From Paeniglutamicibacter kerguelensis (GTDB lineage Bacteria; Actinomycetota; Actinomycetes; Actinomycetales; Micrococcaceae): a stretch of 64,000 nucleotides of DNA. Shown piece after piece: positions 25,811 to 34,670 of the stretch. The DNA is taken from assembly GCF_017876535.1 (NCBI RefSeq), contig NZ_JAGIOF010000004.1, positions 451,525-515,524 on the forward strand, given 5' to 3'. The number at the start of each line of letters is the position of its first letter. Position 1 is the first letter of the stretch. The notes under the pieces are model-generated. The model was given only the letters and a program-made list of their open reading frames with translations, was not told the origin of the DNA and searched no databases. The translations under genes were made by a program, and so were the position numbers.

Positions 25811-26422
25811 CTACTGCAGTGGAGAGAACTCCGCCGGTGCCAACCGCTTCACCAACGTGGAGAGCGGTGCCGGGCAATCGGCCGGCCGCGTGGCACCGGC
25901 CCCTGCGACAGCGACCGCCCGCGCACGGTGCTCCTCGTCCGGGTGCGCCCAGATCTGGACGATCCCGTTGGTCTGCCCGAACTCCAGGCGTCCGGCAAGC
26001 ACGAGCGAATCGTGCTTGCTGCGCTCCCGGATCGCTTTCGACCAGGCCTCGCCGGCGGCGCGAAGGTCGGCGACCTTGAAGTAGTCGTAGCGGATCTCAA
26101 AGACCGGTCCGACGGCTGCGGGGGCCGGTTCCTCGACGAAGTCGAACGGGATCACCAGCTCCACCATCATCCGGTCCACGAATTCGCCCGTCGCCGGCGG
26201 CCAGTTCGGGTGCCGGGCGGCGAGGGCGCGCCGCTCGGTGCGCTCGGCCTGGTCCCGGTAGGGCCACACGTGGATTACTTCGCTCTGCGGCTGGTCCGTG
26301 GTGCGCCAGAAGCCGGCCAGGGACGAGAATTCAGCACGGTCGACATACCCGGTGCCGAACCGCCGCTCGAACTCCGGCACATTCTCCGAATCCACCTGGT
26401 AGGAACGGATTTCGTAAATCAT
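25811..26422 (-). CDS. NIPSNAP-family protein, tandem ferredoxin-like barrel
   Basis: 203 residues. The first half starts MIYEIRSYQVDSENVPEFERRF and the second half repeats the pattern from PVFEIRYDYFKVADLRAAGEAW. Each half is a NIPSNAP-type alpha/beta-barrel unit. Function of the family in bacteria is poorly known; members often lie in catabolic operons. Start ATG at 26422 because GAAGGAAA precedes it by 7 nt. Last gene of the reductase-P450-amidase operon, just before the terminator. Confidence 0.82.
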   Translation of the reverse strand: MIYEIRSYQVDSENVPEFERRFGTGYVDRAEFSSLAGFWRTTDQPQSEVIHVWPYRDQAERTERRALAARHPNWPPATGEFVDRMMVELVIPFDFVEEPAPAAVGPVFEIRYDYFKVADLRAAGEAWSKAIRERSKHDSLVLAGRLEFGQTNGIVQIWAHPDEEHRARAVAVAGAGATRPADCPAPLSTLVKRLAPAEFSPLQ

Positions 26423-26487
26423 TGGCATTTCCTTCTCGTGTTGGTCGAACGGGTTCTCGGTGCCGGGGCGGCCTGTCCCCCGGAGGT

Positions 26488-26907
26488 TCAATTGCGCAGG
26501 CTCAGCAATCCGTCCAGCGCTGCTACGCCGGCGCCCGCGCATTCTTCGTCCTGCTCACCGGTGCCGCCGCCCACGCCACAGGCACCGACCAGGATGCCGT
26601 CGCAGAAGATCGGGACGGCGCCCTTGGCGTAGAAGATGTGCCCGCCCTCGGCCTGGGCGATGCCGGACATGATCGGCGAGGCGGCACGCTCTGCGAGCAG
26701 GCCGCTGGGCTTGGCGAAGCCGGCGGAGGTAATGGCCTTGCCCTGCGAGCCATAGCCGGCACCCCAGTGCCCGCCGTCCATTCGCCCGAAGGCGAGGAGC
26801 CGGCCGCCGGCATCACAGACCGAGACGCTGATCCTGATGTCCAATTCCGTGGCTTTGTCGATGGCGCTTGCAATGACGAGGTTTGCCTGTGCGAGGGTGA
26901 GTGTCAT
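26488..26907 (-). CDS. GlcG/HbpS-like heme-binding family protein
   Basis: 139 residues: a sensory-like fold starting LTLAQANLVIASAIDKATEL, with VSVCDAGGRLLAFGRMDG and a C-terminal GGHIFYAKGAVPIFCDGILVGACGVGGGTGEQDEECAGAGVAAL. This matches the GlcG/HbpS (PduO C-terminal-like) family. Some members bind heme or cobalamin, and many are orphan proteins in catabolic gene clusters. A role in handling heme for the P450 of the same operon is a guess. Confidence 0.85.
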   Translation of the reverse strand: MTLTLAQANLVIASAIDKATELDIRISVSVCDAGGRLLAFGRMDGGHWGAGYGSQGKAITSAGFAKPSGLLAERAASPIMSGIAQAEGGHIFYAKGAVPIFCDGILVGACGVGGGTGEQDEECAGAGVAALDGLLSLRN

Positions 26908-26959
26908 GACCTGTCTTTCGGGTGGTTTCGGAAAAAGGGTTTCTGAAGTCGCGGACGCG

Positions 26960-27277
26960 CTAGGGAATGGCCCGGAACATGGACAGCGAGGCGTTGGAGG
27001 TGTGCGGCCTGATCTTCGACGCCCAGTCGCCCTGTGAGGATGCGGCCTTCCATTCCGGGGTCTGCGGCAGGTCCGGGGAATCCACGCGATAGACCGTTGC
27101 GTAGCGCTGCACGCCCGCGTTGGGCCGTTCCAGGACGTAACGCTGGACGCCCAGGACGCCCGGGACCTTCGCGATGAATGGAACGTGCTCGTCGTTGTAG
27201 ATGCGGTTGAACTCGTCGTCGAGCTCCTCCGGGATATCAAGCTGGACGAGCCACATGTATTCGGTGTTTTCCTTCAC
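26960..27277 (-). CDS. Small dimeric alpha/beta-barrel protein (EthD-like)
   Basis: 105 residues, with WLVQLDIPEELDDEFNRIYNDEHVPFIAKVPGVLGVQRYVLE. The N-D-E-H near the start of helix one followed by a P-G-V-x-x-x-x-R-Y strand is the layout of EthD and related small dimeric barrels. EthD proteins are needed for some P450-driven oxidations (for example ethyl tert-butyl ether attack) though their chemistry is unclear, so its presence in a P450 operon is notable. Start taken as the GTG at 27277, about 9 nt after GAAAGG. Confidence 0.75.
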   Translation of the reverse strand: MKENTEYMWLVQLDIPEELDDEFNRIYNDEHVPFIAKVPGVLGVQRYVLERPNAGVQRYATVYRVDSPDLPQTPEWKAASSQGDWASKIRPHTSNASLSMFRAIP

Positions 27278-27487
27278 GTGCCTTACCTTTCGACGGCCGC
27301 CCTGGCCGCGGGGCAACACGTCCCGGCACTTCGGTGCAGGTCAGTGCCCCGCGTCGGCGGCATTCTTTATGGATCGCCCGTTGCTGGTTGCTCAACGGGC
27401 AAGGTCAAGGGGTGGTGCTCAAGAGGAAGTGTTCAATTGTTTGCGCTCTGGAGTGCACCCCGCGGTTGGCGCGGGTGCGGGAAGGGT

Positions 27488-29140
27488 TCAGGGCGAGCGG
27501 AGCGAGAACACGTTGGCCGGCGCTTCGGCGTACGCGTGGTCGCGCGGCATGCGGTCGGCCATCGCGAGGGCGTAAGGTGCGCCCTCCAACAGCTGTTCGA
27601 GCATCCGCCCGTCGAGATCCAGGCCGGCCCGGCCGACTGCCGCCAGGCACTCCCCCCGAAGCACCGGGTCGACGTCCCCCAGCGTTCCCGTCGACAACCG
27701 GGGTACTTCGACCGGCGGCGCAATGGCGCCGGCGACCAGTTCGGGATGCCGCAAGTGCCACCCCGTCGCCATCTGGTACGCGTGTCCGATGCGCAGGATC
27801 GTCGCTTCGCCGAATGGCCTGCCGAGGATCTGCATGCCCAGCGGCAGCCCGCCGGAACCGAAGCCGTTGGGCAGCGCGAGGACCGGCTGGCCGGTGACGT
27901 TGGCCGCGGTGAAGTGGTTGGAGTTCTTCCAGAAGGCCAGCGGGTCGTGCGCGGAGAAGGTCGGCGCCTCGCCCGAGCAGATGGTGATGAAGGCGTCGAA
28001 GCGACGGTACAGGGGTTGCATCTCGGCAATGGCCCGCTGGTGTTCGCGCCCGGCCCGGATGAGGTCGTTGGCCGTGAACAGCACGGCCGGCAGCATGCGG
28101 CCCAGGATGTCGTCGCCGAAGTGGTCGGGACGGGCGATCAGCTCACGCTGGTGCACATTGAGCACCTCGGTTTCGGCAATGATCGTCTTGATGTCGCCGT
28201 AGCTTTGCATCGGCCGTATCCGGCAGTCCTCCAGTGTGGCACCCAGCTCCTCAAGCACGCCGAGGGCTGCATCCATGGCCCGGCACTCATCCTTGCTTAC
28301 CGAGACCTCTTCCTCCCAGTTGTGACGCAGCACGCCGATCCGCAGACCGCGCAGGTCACCGGTCAAGGCGCCGACGTAGTCGGGAATCTCGCGGGCCACG
28401 CTGGCGGGGTCGGCAGGGTCGTGGCCGGCGATTGACTGGAGCAGGATCGCACAGTCCTCGGCGGTGCGCGCCATGGGGCCGCTGCGGTCGAAGGTGTGCG
28501 AATGGGGAATGACCCCGGAGCGGCCGACCAGCCCGGGGGTTGGCATCAGGCCGGTGATGCCGCAGCGGGATGCGGGCACACGGATCGAACCGCCGGTGTC
28601 GGTGCCGATGCTTGCCGGCACCATGCCCGCGGCGATCGCCGCCGCCGAACCGCTCGAGGAGCCTCCCGTGACGCGGGTCAGGTTCCAGGGGTTTCGCGGT
28701 GGCGGCCAGGGAAGGTCGAACGACGGTCCCCCATGGGCAAACTCGAAAAGAGCCAGCTTGCCCATCAGCAGCGCGCCGGCGTCCCGCAGCTTCCCCGTCA
28801 CCACGGCGTCCCGGTCCGGCACGTTGTCCGCCAGCACCCTTGAATGCCCGGTGGTCGGGATGCCCGCGGTGTTGAAACAATCCTTAAGCGCAAAGGGGAT
28901 CCCATGCAGTGGACCGCGGTAGCGGCCGGCGGCGATCTCGTCGGATGCCTTCCGCGCCCCGTCGAGCGCCTGCTCGAAGGTCCGGGTGACGTACGCCTGA
29001 ACCTGCACGTCGACGGCCTCGGCGCGGGCAACCAGCGCCTCGACATACTCGACCGGGGAGAGCCGGTGCGAACCGATAAGCTCCCCCGCTTGCGCCAGTG
29101 TCAGTTGGTGGAGCCCGGCGGTTTCAACGGCAGCGGTCAT
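27488..29140 (-). CDS. Amidase (amidase-signature family)
   Basis: 550 residues. The Ser-cis-Ser-Lys triad is readable: Lys86 in FALKDCFN, the GGSSSGSA glycine/serine loop (159-166), and nucleophile Ser185 in GTDTGGSIRVPA. Such enzymes hydrolyse amides, and some act on esters or carbamates. AAGGAG lies 8 nt before the ATG. Located after the P450 in the same direction, with 102 nt and a hairpin between them. Cellular location is cytosolic (no signal peptide). The substrate is unknown; in this operon it could release a carboxylic acid for the P450 or act on a downstream amide. Confidence 0.92.
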   Translation of the reverse strand: MTAAVETAGLHQLTLAQAGELIGSHRLSPVEYVEALVARAEAVDVQVQAYVTRTFEQALDGARKASDEIAAGRYRGPLHGIPFALKDCFNTAGIPTTGHSRVLADNVPDRDAVVTGKLRDAGALLMGKLALFEFAHGGPSFDLPWPPPRNPWNLTRVTGGSSSGSAAAIAAGMVPASIGTDTGGSIRVPASRCGITGLMPTPGLVGRSGVIPHSHTFDRSGPMARTAEDCAILLQSIAGHDPADPASVAREIPDYVGALTGDLRGLRIGVLRHNWEEEVSVSKDECRAMDAALGVLEELGATLEDCRIRPMQSYGDIKTIIAETEVLNVHQRELIARPDHFGDDILGRMLPAVLFTANDLIRAGREHQRAIAEMQPLYRRFDAFITICSGEAPTFSAHDPLAFWKNSNHFTAANVTGQPVLALPNGFGSGGLPLGMQILGRPFGEATILRIGHAYQMATGWHLRHPELVAGAIAPPVEVPRLSTGTLGDVDPVLRGECLAAVGRAGLDLDGRMLEQLLEGAPYALAMADRMPRDHAYAEAPANVFSLRSP

Positions 29141-29174
29141 GCGTCAAGCTCCTTGGTGTTCGATGTGAATCACG

Positions 29175-29226
29175 GTGCACACCCCCGCCGGCATCGAGGG
29201 GTCCCTCCCCGATGCCGGCGTGCACA
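29175..29226. other. Intercistronic stem-loop between P450 and amidase genes
   Basis: Arms CGCCGGCATCG (29186-29196) and CGATGCCGGCG (29210-29220) are perfect complements and are extended by GTGCAC on both sides. No U-run follows. Possible mRNA processing or stabilising element that separates reductase-P450 expression from the rest of the operon. Confidence 0.55.
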
Positions 29227-29242
29227 CACCTTAGGGATCTAC

Positions 29243-30460
29243 CTAGGCGAGCGTCAGGCGCAGCGGCACGGACTTCAAGCCGCGCAGCGTGTTGTTGTGC
29301 TGGCGCCCGATCGGCGCGGCAAGCTCAATGCTCTTCACGCGCGGGATCAGCTTCTCCAGCAGGGACGCTGCCTGCAGGCGGGCCGCATGCTGGCCCACGC
29401 ACTGGTGCATTCCCATGCCGAAGGAGAGGTGGCCGGACGGGTCGCGTGTCAGGTCGAACTTGTCCGGGTTTTCCCAGCGGCGCGGGTCGCGGTTTGCCGC
29501 GGCGAAGCACAACATGACACGGCTTTCGGCGGGGATGGTGCTTCCGCCGAAGTTCACCTCCGCGGTGGTCTTGCGGAAGATCTGCTGGACCGGGGATTCC
29601 CAGCGCAGCGATTCGTCGAAGGCTACGCGGGCCAGGCCCGGGTTGGCGCGCAGGGCATCCCACTGTTCCGGGTGCGAGGCGAAGGCGTAGAGCATGCCGG
29701 AGATGCCGTAGACCGTGGTGTCGACGCCTGCGGAGAGCAGTGAACGGGTCAGCAGCGGCGCGTGTTCGTGCAGGATCTCGCCGCGGTCGGCGGCAGCCCA
29801 GATGTCCGCACCGAAGCCCACGGGCTTCAGCGAGTCACGCTGGCACTTAGCGGTGGCCCATTCCTGGTATTCGGCGGCCTTGCATTCGCCCTTCTTGACC
29901 AAATCGTTGGTCGGGCCCAGTGCGTTGAAGATGTGGTCGGCGTACGGAACCAGGTTCTCGCGGTCCGTCTCGTCGATGCCGGAGGCGTCCGGGAAGAAGT
30001 TCACCGGGAAGACCGAGCCGATCTGGCCGTGGCCGTCGATCTCGATCTGCTGGCCGGATGTGGTTCCCTGCAGGATCTCGTCGATCAGGGTTCCGGCACG
30101 TTCCAGGCAGTTGTCCTTCATGGCACGCAACGCACGCGAGGAGAGGATTTCCTGGAGCACCTCGCGCGGGGCGTCGTGCTCCGGCGGATCCATCTGCAGC
30201 AGGCCGCGGGCCCGCCACGGCTCGTTGAGTCCCACACCGGAACCGGAGGAAAGACCCTGCCAGTTGGCCACGGCGCTTGAGAGGTCCTCGTACCCGCCCA
30301 TGGCGTGGACGTTGTACTTGGAAAGGAATACCACCGGGCCGGCCTCGCGCATGCGCTTTTGGAACGGCACCGGGTTTTCAAGGATTTCCGGAGAGAACGG
30401 ATCATCGTCAAGGACGGGGATGGTCCCGTGGTTCACCGGGCATTGGGTGGGGGCAGTCAT
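29243..30460 (-). CDS. Cytochrome P450, CYP199-like
   Basis: 405 residues. Heme-ligand Cys354 in FGMGMHQCVGQ, ExxR motif E283-x-x-R286, and I-helix SAGVDTT (243-249). Many stretches match my memory of CYP199A enzymes closely: REAGPVVFLSKYNV, FPDASG, YADHIFNALGP, RSLLSAGVDTTV, ANRDPRRW and the NNTLRGLKSVPLRLT end. CYP199A enzymes hydroxylate or O-demethylate para-substituted benzoates and hold the carboxylate with an Arg in a PWR segment and with Arg-Ser before the I-helix. Here PWR (Arg83) and RS (239-240) are kept, while the Ser three residues after the PWR Arg is Gly. So an aromatic acid substrate is likely. AGGAG is 8 nt before the ATG, and the reductase gene is 11 nt upstream. Confidence 0.92.
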   Translation of the reverse strand: MTAPTQCPVNHGTIPVLDDDPFSPEILENPVPFQKRMREAGPVVFLSKYNVHAMGGYEDLSSAVANWQGLSSGSGVGLNEPWRARGLLQMDPPEHDAPREVLQEILSSRALRAMKDNCLERAGTLIDEILQGTTSGQQIEIDGHGQIGSVFPVNFFPDASGIDETDRENLVPYADHIFNALGPTNDLVKKGECKAAEYQEWATAKCQRDSLKPVGFGADIWAAADRGEILHEHAPLLTRSLLSAGVDTTVYGISGMLYAFASHPEQWDALRANPGLARVAFDESLRWESPVQQIFRKTTAEVNFGGSTIPAESRVMLCFAAANRDPRRWENPDKFDLTRDPSGHLSFGMGMHQCVGQHAARLQAASLLEKLIPRVKSIELAAPIGRQHNNTLRGLKSVPLRLTLA

Positions 30461-30471
30461 GGGGATATCTC

Positions 30472-31488
30472 CTAAAGATCCAGGACGAGTTTGTCGGTGA
30501 TGGAACGCGAGACACAGACAAACATCCGGTCGTTCTTGGCGCGTTCGGCGTCGTTGAGCAGCGAGTCGCGGTGCTCGGGTGTGCCACGCAACACGGAGAC
30601 CTCGCAGGTTCCGCAGACACCCTCCATGCAGGAGGCAAGCACCGGAACACCGGCATTTCCCAGGGCCGAAAGGACTGTCTCATTGGTGCCGACCGTGACG
30701 CACTTCTTGGAACGGGTCAGTTCAAGCTCGAACGGTTCGGTGCGCACCGGTGGTGGCTGGGTGGCCGGCACGAAGCGCTCGAAGCGCACCGCCCACTTCG
30801 GCCACTCGGAGGCTGCCCCGGCCACGGCGTTGAGCAGCGGCTCCGGGCCGCAGCAGTACACGCGGCCGTTTTCGATCGGCTCGTTGAGGAAGGAAAGGTT
30901 CAGGTGGCCCAGCTCGTCCTGCGGCCAGACGGTGACGCGGTCACCGTACTGGGCCAGCTCGTCCAGGAAAGCCATCGAGACGCGACTGCGGCCGCCGTAG
31001 TGCAGGTGCCAGTCGATGCCCAGCTTCTCGGCCGCGGCGATCATCGTCATGATCGGGGTGATCCCGATGCCGCCGGCGATGAATTCGTATCGGGTGCCCT
31101 GGGTGAGCAGGAAGTTGTTGCGCGGGGTGCCCACGGTGATCATGTCCCCGACGGCCAGCACGTCGTGGATGTAGTGCGATCCTCCGCGTGAATTCGGTTC
31201 GCGCAGCACGGCGACCTCGTAGGCGTGTGCGTCCCAACGGTCCCCGCACAGCGAGTAGTGGCGCGAGAGCGCGCCCTGGTCCTCGGTGGGGAGCACCAGC
31301 TCGATGTGGGATCCGGGCGTCCAGTCGGGGACGCGGGCGTTGTTTGGTTCTTCGAGCCTCAGCCGCACGACACCGTCGGCGAGGACATCTTTCCGCGCCA
31401 CCCTCAAGGACTGGATTCCCGGGTGGCCGACAGCGGGTTTGGGGGTCGGCGAGGCATCGACCGGGAGCGAAGCGGCTGTAGTAGGCAT
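30472..31488 (-). CDS. Phthalate-dioxygenase-reductase-type flavin/2Fe-2S oxidoreductase
   Basis: 338 residues. Flavin-binding RHYSLCGDR (76-84), NAD-binding GGIGITP (139-145) and CCGPEPLL (212-219), and a C-terminal plant-type 2Fe-2S domain with Cys287, 292, 295 and 325 (C-x4-C-x2-C-x29-C), ending LVLDL. This FMN-NAD-FeS order is that of vanillate demethylase and phthalate dioxygenase reductases and of the P450RhF reductase domain. No separate ferredoxin gene is present, so this protein is the probable direct electron donor to the adjacent P450. First gene of the operon; a LysR-type palindrome lies 45 nt upstream. Start ATG at 31488, the first Met consistent with the family. Confidence 0.92.
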   Translation of the reverse strand: MPTTAASLPVDASPTPKPAVGHPGIQSLRVARKDVLADGVVRLRLEEPNNARVPDWTPGSHIELVLPTEDQGALSRHYSLCGDRWDAHAYEVAVLREPNSRGGSHYIHDVLAVGDMITVGTPRNNFLLTQGTRYEFIAGGIGITPIMTMIAAAEKLGIDWHLHYGGRSRVSMAFLDELAQYGDRVTVWPQDELGHLNLSFLNEPIENGRVYCCGPEPLLNAVAGAASEWPKWAVRFERFVPATQPPPVRTEPFELELTRSKKCVTVGTNETVLSALGNAGVPVLASCMEGVCGTCEVSVLRGTPEHRDSLLNDAERAKNDRMFVCVSRSITDKLVLDL

Positions 31489-31536
31489 GCTTCGATCATG
31501 CGTGCTGGCGGGTGCTGTAAGCAATCTCACATGGCT

Positions 31537-31549
31537 TATCGAGGTGATA
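31537..31549. promoter_or_regulatory. LysR-type operator candidate, site 1 (TATC-N5-GATA)
   Basis: TATC-GAGGT-GATA, a T-N11-A dyad as used by LysR regulators, 49 nt before the start of the reductase-P450 operon. The same element (TATC-GAGGC-GATA) occurs at 47571-47583 in another promoter region of the cluster; 12 of 13 bases and the following AGCC are identical. Confidence 0.6.
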
Positions 31550-31602
31550 GCCGCGTTGCAGCGGACGGTTGCTTGACAGCGAACTGCGGCTGTTTTCATC
31601 AC

Positions 31603-31647
31603 AAAAAAGCATCCCCACGTGCCGCAAGCTGCGGTACGTGGGGATGC
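31603..31647 (-). terminator. Intrinsic terminator of the first binding-protein gene
   Basis: On the minus strand: arms GCATCCCCACGT and ACGTGGGGATGC extended by an inner CCGCA/TGCGG stem, then TTTTTT. It lies 190 bp after the stop of the binding-protein gene at 31838. Confidence 0.9.
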
Positions 31648-31837
31648 TGTTCCTGCTTGGGTGACGGCAAGGGCGCCGCCGAATGTGAACTGGCGCATGG
31701 GGGCGTTGCGGGCCGGTCGCCTCCCGGGGAACTCGTCCCGGTCTCAGGCGGCTAATCCCCACCGTCCCCCACCGAGCCACGCCAATGGCTTACCCGGGGC
31801 AGGACGGCGAACCATTCGGTGCGTTTTGCGTTCCCGC

Positions 31838-32959
31838 TTAGGCGCGCGCGAATTCGGGGACGAGCTGCGCGTAGGTGATATCGCCCTTCTTGACGCTGCC
31901 GAAACGCAGCGCGAGTTCGGCCATCTTATCCACGGTTTCCTCCGTCGCCTTGAACATCGGGTTCAGTTTCGGCTGCACGTCGGCAACATAGTGCTCCACG
32001 TACTCCGTGGCAATCTCCAGCCCCTTGCCGCCAAGCCCGTTGTCGTTGAGCAGCTTGGCCGCAGCTTCCTTGTTCTCGCCGATCCACCAGTTGGCGGCGT
32101 CCTGCGCCGCCAACCAGTTCTGCACAACCTCCGGCTGCTGCTGTGCCATCTCTTCACGCACGGCAATGGCCACAACCGCCTGGTTGCGCAGCAGGTCCGG
32201 CGCACTGGCTTCGGCGAAGTCCAGCAGGATCGTCCCGCCGGTTTCCTTGCTGATAAACCGCGTTGCCGTCCACTGGACACCGACATAGGCGTCGATGCGC
32301 TTGGCCTTGATGTTCGGGATGGCCTGGGCGGTGGGGCCCACGGCAAGCACCGTGACGTCGCCGGGCTTCATGCCCGCCAGTTCGAGGGCCAACCGCAGCT
32401 GCAGGTCGCCACCGGCTCCAACGGCCGTGACGCCGATCTTCTTGCCCTTCAACGAGTGCATCTTCTCCTCGAAGCTTGCATCCGCAGCCGGCCACTGACT
32501 GTCCGGGCCGCCAATGATCCCGTAGGTGGAATCCAGGTTACGGAAACCAACCAGCACCGGGCGCTTGCCCTTGGAGCTGTTGGCGTGGGTTGCCATCAAC
32601 AGCCCCGTGTCGGAGGCATAGCCGTCAACGGCACCGGCAACGAGCAGCTGGAACGCCTGGACGCCGCTTTGTGGGGTGATGTGCTTGGCAACCTCGAGCT
32701 GGTGCTGCGCGTAGAACTTGTTTTCCAGGTTGATGGTGTCAAGGAAGTACGCATCGCCCGGGAACGCCGCAGCGTTGAACTTGCGCATGGCACCGGTCGC
32801 TGCGGGTGCCGCGTTGCTCCCGCAGGCCGCCAGCAATGGCGCCGCGCCAATGGCTGCAGCACCAAGTCCCGCAAACCTCAATATCGATCGGCGCGAGACT
32901 CCGTTGTCCAATGCCCGCAGACCTCCAAGAGGCGACCCGCCATTCTGTGACTCAAACAT
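31838..32959 (-). CDS. ABC transporter substrate-binding lipoprotein (SsuA/NitT/TauT type), copy 1
   Basis: 373 residues. A twin-arginine signal (SRRSILRFAG) leads to a lipobox LLAAC, so it should be exported folded by Tat and anchored as a lipoprotein. The mature part resembles NMT1/SsuA binding proteins: KIGVTAVGAGGDLQLRLALELAG, IKAKRIDAYVGVQWTA, EEMAQQQPEVVQNWLAAQ. Such proteins bind sulfonates, nitrate, taurine or aromatic acids. The permease (45716-46567) and ATPase (47796-48680) of the cluster are the probable partners. Same length as copy 2 (35753-36874) and nearly identical to it, without gaps. Monocistronic, with its own terminator. Confidence 0.9.
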   Translation of the reverse strand: MFESQNGGSPLGGLRALDNGVSRRSILRFAGLGAAAIGAAPLLAACGSNAAPAATGAMRKFNAAAFPGDAYFLDTINLENKFYAQHQLEVAKHITPQSGVQAFQLLVAGAVDGYASDTGLLMATHANSSKGKRPVLVGFRNLDSTYGIIGGPDSQWPAADASFEEKMHSLKGKKIGVTAVGAGGDLQLRLALELAGMKPGDVTVLAVGPTAQAIPNIKAKRIDAYVGVQWTATRFISKETGGTILLDFAEASAPDLLRNQAVVAIAVREEMAQQQPEVVQNWLAAQDAANWWIGENKEAAAKLLNDNGLGGKGLEIATEYVEHYVADVQPKLNPMFKATEETVDKMAELALRFGSVKKGDITYAQLVPEFARA

Positions 32960-33416
32960 TCATACTCCTGCGTGGTTGATTCGTGCTCGGTGAAGCTGAT
33001 TTCGTCGGAAGCAAGATATTGCGGCCCTTGGTCAGGGCGCGTTCCATGGCTATTGCTCCCGCCGCTTCCGTTAGGGCAAAACTTTGAGGTGAGGTGGGTG
33101 CGAAACCCGCCGGGCTGCCAGGCTGTTGTTTGCATGGACTGGCCGCCGCAATATTTTTGGTGTTGCGCAGGCCTTGGTGGATCCCCCATTGGCCAAGCGA
33201 CTCTTGACCAATCCACGGCCCGTCTTCGCAGACCGGGCCTTTCCCCGGCGCACTAAACGCCCGGTGTGACCCAAGTCTCTTTGGTGGCTGCCTGCATTGA
33301 AAGTACCGCAACTTGCGCAGGGTGATAAGAGACGGCTATCGGGTGCTGAACGGGCTGCGGGCACGCAAAAGTCCCCCGCGCCGCAGTCGCGGCACGGGGG
33401 ACTTTTTGGTTCTGCT
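32960..33416. other. Intergenic region upstream of binding-protein copy 1
   Basis: 457 bp. The 20-nt leader with AGGAG before the binding-protein gene is shared with copy 2. Position 33324-33340 has GATA-N9-TATC, and a terminator for the dehydrogenase gene is at 33367-33407. No gene is supported; the open frames are short and overlap these elements. Confidence 0.55.
33367..33407. terminator. Bidirectional intrinsic terminator of the eight-gene operon
   Basis: Arms AGTCCCCCG and CGGGGGACT with an inner GCCGC/GCGGC stem, AAAA on the left and TTTTT on the right. It follows the acyl-CoA dehydrogenase stop (33417) on the minus strand. Confidence 0.9.
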
Positions 33417-34670
33417 TTAGGCCTTGGCTGCTGCGGCCGCTCGGGCCTCACGGCGGGCGCGCTGGCGCTTGAGTTCGTTGCGGGCCAACGAATTCTTGTG
33501 GACCTCGTCCGGACCGTCAGCGAAACGCAGCGTGCGCGCGTAGGCGAACGCCGATGACAGGAAGAAGTCCTGTGACAGGCCGCCGGCACCGTGCACCTGG
33601 ATTGCCTTGTCAAGGATCCATTCAACGGTGGACGGGGTGGCGATCTTGATGGCCTGGATCTCGGTGTGGGCGCCCTTGTTGCCAACGGTGTCCATGAGCC
33701 AGGCGGTCTTGAGGACCATCAGGCGGAGCTGCTCGACGCGGACGCGCGACTCGGCGATCCAGTCGCGGATCACGCCCTGGTCGCTCAGCGGCTTGCCGAA
33801 GGCAACACGGCTGTCCGCACGCTCGCACATCATGGAGATGGCGCGCTCGGCCATGCCGATGGCACGCATGCAGTGGTGGATTCGGCCGGGGCCCAGACGG
33901 GCCTGGGCGATGGCGAACCCGTCGCCTTCCCCGCCGATCAGGTTCGTCGCGGGAACGCGCACGTTCTCGAACACGATCTCGGCGTGGCCGCCGTTGTAGG
34001 TGTCCTCGAAGCCGAGGATCTTCATGCCGCGCTTGATGTTCACGCCCGGGGTGTCGCGCGGAACCAGGATCTGGCTCTGCTGGCGGTGGCGATCGGCCGT
34101 CGGGTCGGTCTTTCCCATGACGATCAGGATCTTGGCGTTCGGGTTCATCGCACCGGTGATGAACCACTTGCGGCCGTTGATCACGTAGTCGTCGCCGTCG
34201 CGCACGATCGAGGTCTCGATGTTCGTCGCGTCCGAGGAAGCAACGTCCGGTTCCGTCATGGCGAAGGCCGAGCGGATCTCGCCGTTCAGCAGTGGCTTGA
34301 GCCACTTTTCCTTCTGCTCCTCGGTGCCGAACTCCGCAAGCAACTCCATGTTGCCGGTGTCAGGCGCCGCGCAGTTCAGTGCCGCCGGGGCAAGGGTGCG
34401 GCTGCGGCCGGTGATTTCGGCCAGCGGCGCGTACTGCATGTTGGTCAGGCCGGCACCACCCTCACCGGGAAGGAACAGGTTCCACAGCCCGCGGCTGCGT
34501 GCCTCGGCGCGCAGCTCGTTGAGGATCTTGGACTCGGAGAACGCGTAAGGGTTCTCGAGGCCGTCCAGTTCTTCCTGGTAGGCGGCTTCGTTCGGGTACA
34601 CATGCCCGTACATGAAGTCGACAAGTTCCTTCTTGAGCAGTTCAGTCCGCTCGTCTGTCGAGAAATCCAT
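33417..34670 (-). CDS. Acyl-CoA dehydrogenase, ACAD10/ACAD11-like
   Basis: 417 residues with an acyl-CoA dehydrogenase fold: FAMTEPDVASSDATN (FAD-binding) and the KWFITGAMNPNAKILIVMGKT segment. The C-terminal active-site region is RFADGPDEVHKNSLARNEL in place of the usual Y-E-G-T segment. The DGPDEVH signature is that of ACAD10/11 and of the dehydrogenase of levulinate catabolism. Family knowledge: these enzymes take 4-phosphorylated hydroxyacyl-CoA made by an APH-type kinase and release phosphate to give an enoyl-CoA. The kinase gene lies directly upstream with no gap. Last gene of the operon. Confidence 0.88.
   Translation of the reverse strand: MDFSTDERTELLKKELVDFMYGHVYPNEAAYQEELDGLENPYAFSESKILNELRAEARSRGLWNLFLPGEGGAGLTNMQYAPLAEITGRSRTLAPAALNCAAPDTGNMELLAEFGTEEQKEKWLKPLLNGEIRSAFAMTEPDVASSDATNIETSIVRDGDDYVINGRKWFITGAMNPNAKILIVMGKTDPTADRHRQQSQILVPRDTPGVNIKRGMKILGFEDTYNGGHAEIVFENVRVPATNLIGGEGDGFAIAQARLGPGRIHHCMRAIGMAERAISMMCERADSRVAFGKPLSDQGVIRDWIAESRVRVEQLRLMVLKTAWLMDTVGNKGAHTEIQAIKIATPSTVEWILDKAIQVHGAGGLSQDFFLSSAFAYARTLRFADGPDEVHKNSLARNELKRQRARREARAAAAAKA

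Larger units (their letters stand above)
31489..31837. other. Intergenic region with operator and terminator
   Basis: 349 bp. It holds the promoter side of the reductase-P450 operon, the palindrome at 31537-31549, and a strong minus-strand terminator of the upstream binding-protein gene at 31603-31647. No coding sequence is supported. Confidence 0.6.
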
